A DNA stretch of 64,000 nucleotides, taken from Vibrio maritimus. GTDB lineage: Bacteria; Pseudomonadota; Gammaproteobacteria; Enterobacterales; Vibrionaceae. This document shows, piece by piece, positions 62,061 to 64,000 of the stretch; positions within the stretch are counted from its first letter, which is position 1, and the number at the start of each line of letters is the position of its first letter. Where the stretch lies: the NCBI RefSeq assembly GCF_021441885.1, contig NZ_CP090439.1:124001-188000 (forward strand). The letters are read 5' to 3'. The notes under the pieces are model-generated. The model was not told the DNA's origin. It did no database searches and saw nothing but the letters and a program-made list of their open reading frames with translations. Both the position numbers and the translations under genes were made by a program.

Positions 62061-63431
62061 CTAGGCTACTCGCACCAACTTCTTATTCACAAACTCATCG
62101 AGACCCAAACGGCCAAGTTCGCGCCCAAAACCAGAATTTTTGATGCCACCAAATGGTAAGCATGCTTCTGACATCGAGAAGGTGTTAATAAAGGACGCGC
62201 CACACTCGAGTTGGTTTGCGACCGCATGCGCTCGCTCTAAACTCTCAGAGATCACTGCAGAGCTGAGTCCATATGAGCTATCATTGGCAAGCTGCACAGC
62301 CGCATCATCATTGCCAACTCGATACACAACAGCAATAGGTCCAAAGAGCTCTTGGTCAAATACATCCATATCAGGTGTCACATCGCTCAGGATAGTCGGT
62401 TTGAGCCATGCCCCCTCTAACGCTTCAGCCTTTCCTCCCACAACCAACCTTGCGCCCTGCTCTACAGCATGTTTAATTTGCTCAATCAAGGCATCACGCT
62501 CTTGCACGCTCACCAAAGGCGCATAAGTGGTATCTGCATCCATAGGGTCGCCTGCTTTTAGACTCGCCATCACAGATGCAAACTTGTCTATGAACTCGTC
62601 ATACACTTCATCCACCACAATGAAGCGTTTCGCACTAATACAAACTTGACCTGAATTGAACATTTTCGCGATGACAGCAAGTTCAACCGCTTTATCCACA
62701 TTCGCATCGGATAAAACGATGAACGGGTCATTGCCGCCGAGCTCCATCACCACTTTCTTAAGGTGCTTACCCGCCAATGCAGCGACACTTGCGCCTGCTT
62801 TCTCACTGCCAGTAAGAGAAACCCCCTGTACGCGCTTGTCTGAGATAACCAGTTCAGATTGACCCGATGAAATAAACAAATGCTGGACCAAACCTCTTGG
62901 ACACCCTGCATCTTCGAATAACGCGGTGATAGCTTCGGCACATTGCGGAACATTGGATGCATGCTTAAACACGACACTGTTGCCAACCATGATGTTTGGC
63001 GCGATGAAACGAATGACTTGATAGAACGGGAAGTTCCATGGCATGACGCCGTAAATCGTACCTAGAGGTAGATTTTGAATTTCAGCGCGACCAGTGGCTA
63101 TCTCATCAATCGGCTCAGGCGCTAGAAATCGTTCACCATGCTCAGCGTAATAACGACAAATTTCGGCACACAAAGGGATCTCGAGAGCCACACCTTGACC
63201 ATGAAGCTTACCCATTTCGGTAGTCATCAGTGTCGCATACTGCTCCGCTCGCGCCTCTAGAAAGTCAGCAACCTTAGATAAAAGCGCCGCTCTCTCACTG
63301 TGCGAGGTGCGTCGCCATCCTCTGAAAGCAACATCTGCATTCGCGATTTTTTCGATCACTTGGCGATCTTCTAAAGCATCGAAGGTTTTCTCAATGCGAT
63401 TCGTGTATGGATTCAGAGTTCTAATACTCAT
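62061..63431 (-). CDS. NAD(P)-dependent succinate-semialdehyde/aldehyde dehydrogenase
   Basis: 456 residues, the usual length for the Sad/YneI group. Catalytic Cys264 in NSGQVCISAKRF, general-base Glu230 in VMELGGNDPFIVL, nucleotide-binding GVMPWNFPFYQVI and FKHASNVPQCAEAI, and GSEKAGASVAALAG. It oxidises an aldehyde, probably succinate semialdehyde, to the acid. It stands alone; no gabT is adjacent. Confidence 0.87.
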   Translation of the reverse strand: MSIRTLNPYTNRIEKTFDALEDRQVIEKIANADVAFRGWRRTSHSERAALLSKVADFLEARAEQYATLMTTEMGKLHGQGVALEIPLCAEICRYYAEHGERFLAPEPIDEIATGRAEIQNLPLGTIYGVMPWNFPFYQVIRFIAPNIMVGNSVVFKHASNVPQCAEAITALFEDAGCPRGLVQHLFISSGQSELVISDKRVQGVSLTGSEKAGASVAALAGKHLKKVVMELGGNDPFIVLSDANVDKAVELAVIAKMFNSGQVCISAKRFIVVDEVYDEFIDKFASVMASLKAGDPMDADTTYAPLVSVQERDALIEQIKHAVEQGARLVVGGKAEALEGAWLKPTILSDVTPDMDVFDQELFGPIAVVYRVGNDDAAVQLANDSSYGLSSAVISESLERAHAVANQLECGASFINTFSMSEACLPFGGIKNSGFGRELGRLGLDEFVNKKLVRVA

Positions 63432-63834
63432 TGTGTTTCTCCGTAGGGACTTGGGGGATAAATCTCTTCATGAGACCTTTCGGCAGGCTCTTCGATGCCC
63501 GCGTATTATTTATTATTTGGTCAACATACACGGGGAAAACGACAAGAAACAATCATACAAATAAGCAACAATTTGAAAACAAAATGGCTATTCAAATGTT
63601 TTATTGAAATTGCAGATGGGTAAAGTTAATCCACTAATATCATAGTGTTAGATAATAAATGAAAATGATAAGTCGATTACGTTGCTCACGTCCTTTGCCT
63701 GACGTCACGTTATTTACAACCAATTTAACGAAGTAAGAAACAACGGAGTAACACTTGATTTACATCAAAGAATACCAAACGACTATTGCCTAAGGTGGCG
63801 GCTGTTAGTTGTAAACACTGTGTAAAAGAATTTT
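63432..63834. other. Intergenic region without recognised gene
   Basis: 403 AT-rich bases between divergent genes. A TGACGTCA palindrome is visible near 63700. No frame with a ribosome site is seen. Confidence 0.5.
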
Positions 63835-64000
63835 ATGTACACGCTTCTCGTCAAAACCCATGTCACACTGGCATTACTCAGCTTCATCAGTTTTATCATC
63901 CGAGCCTGGTGGGGCTTTAGTCACTCAGCTTTGGTGGAAAACAAATTCGCACTCGTCATCCACCAGATCCTGACTGTGTTCATGCTTATCAGCGCAGGAA
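63835..64000 (+). CDS. SirB-family membrane protein, truncated by window edge
   Basis: 55 residues are visible: MYTLLVKTHVTLALLSFISF, then RAWWGF and HQILTVFMLISAG, with two hydrophobic helices. The H-x-x-L-A-L-L-S start and the spacing match SirB2-like proteins of unknown function. The end lies outside the window. The ribosome site is weak (AAAAGAA). Confidence 0.7.
   Translation, partial: MYTLLVKTHVTLALLSFISFIIRAWWGFSHSALVENKFALVIHQILTVFMLISAG

Overview
The window looks like chromosomal DNA of a Vibrio or close relative. Gene content and order (napFDABC with a 44-residue Nap-associated protein, narQP, an HD-GYP protein beside nap, a secDF pair, hutWXZ/hutBCD next to a LuxT-like TetR gene) match what I remember of the second chromosome of Vibrio species. 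That chromosome assignment rests on remembered synteny, not on a search. I see no rRNA, tRNA, CRISPR array, insertion sequence, integrase or phage gene.

Layout. 1-7.4 kb: 3' part of a chemoreceptor gene, a BaeSR-like two-component pair followed by an exported two-domain DUF1566 protein with C-terminal EF-hands, then a sodium-dependent transporter. 7.4-9.9 kb: an unusual block holding a roughly 600-nt highly folded non-coding region that ends in an intrinsic terminator, then a small membrane protein gene with a folded leader and a DUF1989 gene. All three units carry the same promoter motif with an upstream copy 22-23 bp away. 10.3-17.5 kb: narP-narQ divergent from napFDABC, with recognisable FNR and NarP sites between. 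17.6-24.1 kb: a large periplasmic-sensor HD-GYP protein, convergent with secDF. 24.3-28.9 kb: orphan DUF2384 protein, SH3-like protein, and a PhnD-like binding protein paired with a GGDEF-EAL protein.

28.9-30.8 kb: a NifU-like scaffold gene and a GGGtGRT gene behind what I read as a fluoride (crcB) riboswitch, with the aptamer stem, second stem, conserved tail and pseudoknot all visible. 31-33.4 kb: ArnT-like glycosyltransferase and a small protein. 33.6-37.5 kb: scs-type thiol-redox genes. 37.5-39.9 kb: LysR regulator and MATE exporter. 39.9-46.1 kb: heme utilisation genes hutWXZ divergent from hutBCD over a Fur-like box, then luxT. 46.5-49.7 kb: YfcZ/YiiS, DUF1496, an exported repeat protein and an SgrR-like regulator. 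49.8-58.4 kb: a LysR gene divergent from a lactate operon (permease, LutABC, Fe-S/FAD D-lactate dehydrogenase). 58.5-64 kb: serine hydrolase, LysR gene, quinone oxidoreductase, aldehyde dehydrogenase and the start of a SirB-like gene.

How it fits together: much of the window concerns respiration and the cell envelope: anaerobic nitrate reduction, lactate oxidation, heme uptake, periplasmic disulfide chemistry and cyclic-dinucleotide signalling. The items most worth follow-up are the 7.5-8.1 kb structured RNA candidate with its shared promoter motif, and the fluoride riboswitch placed before Fe-S-related genes.
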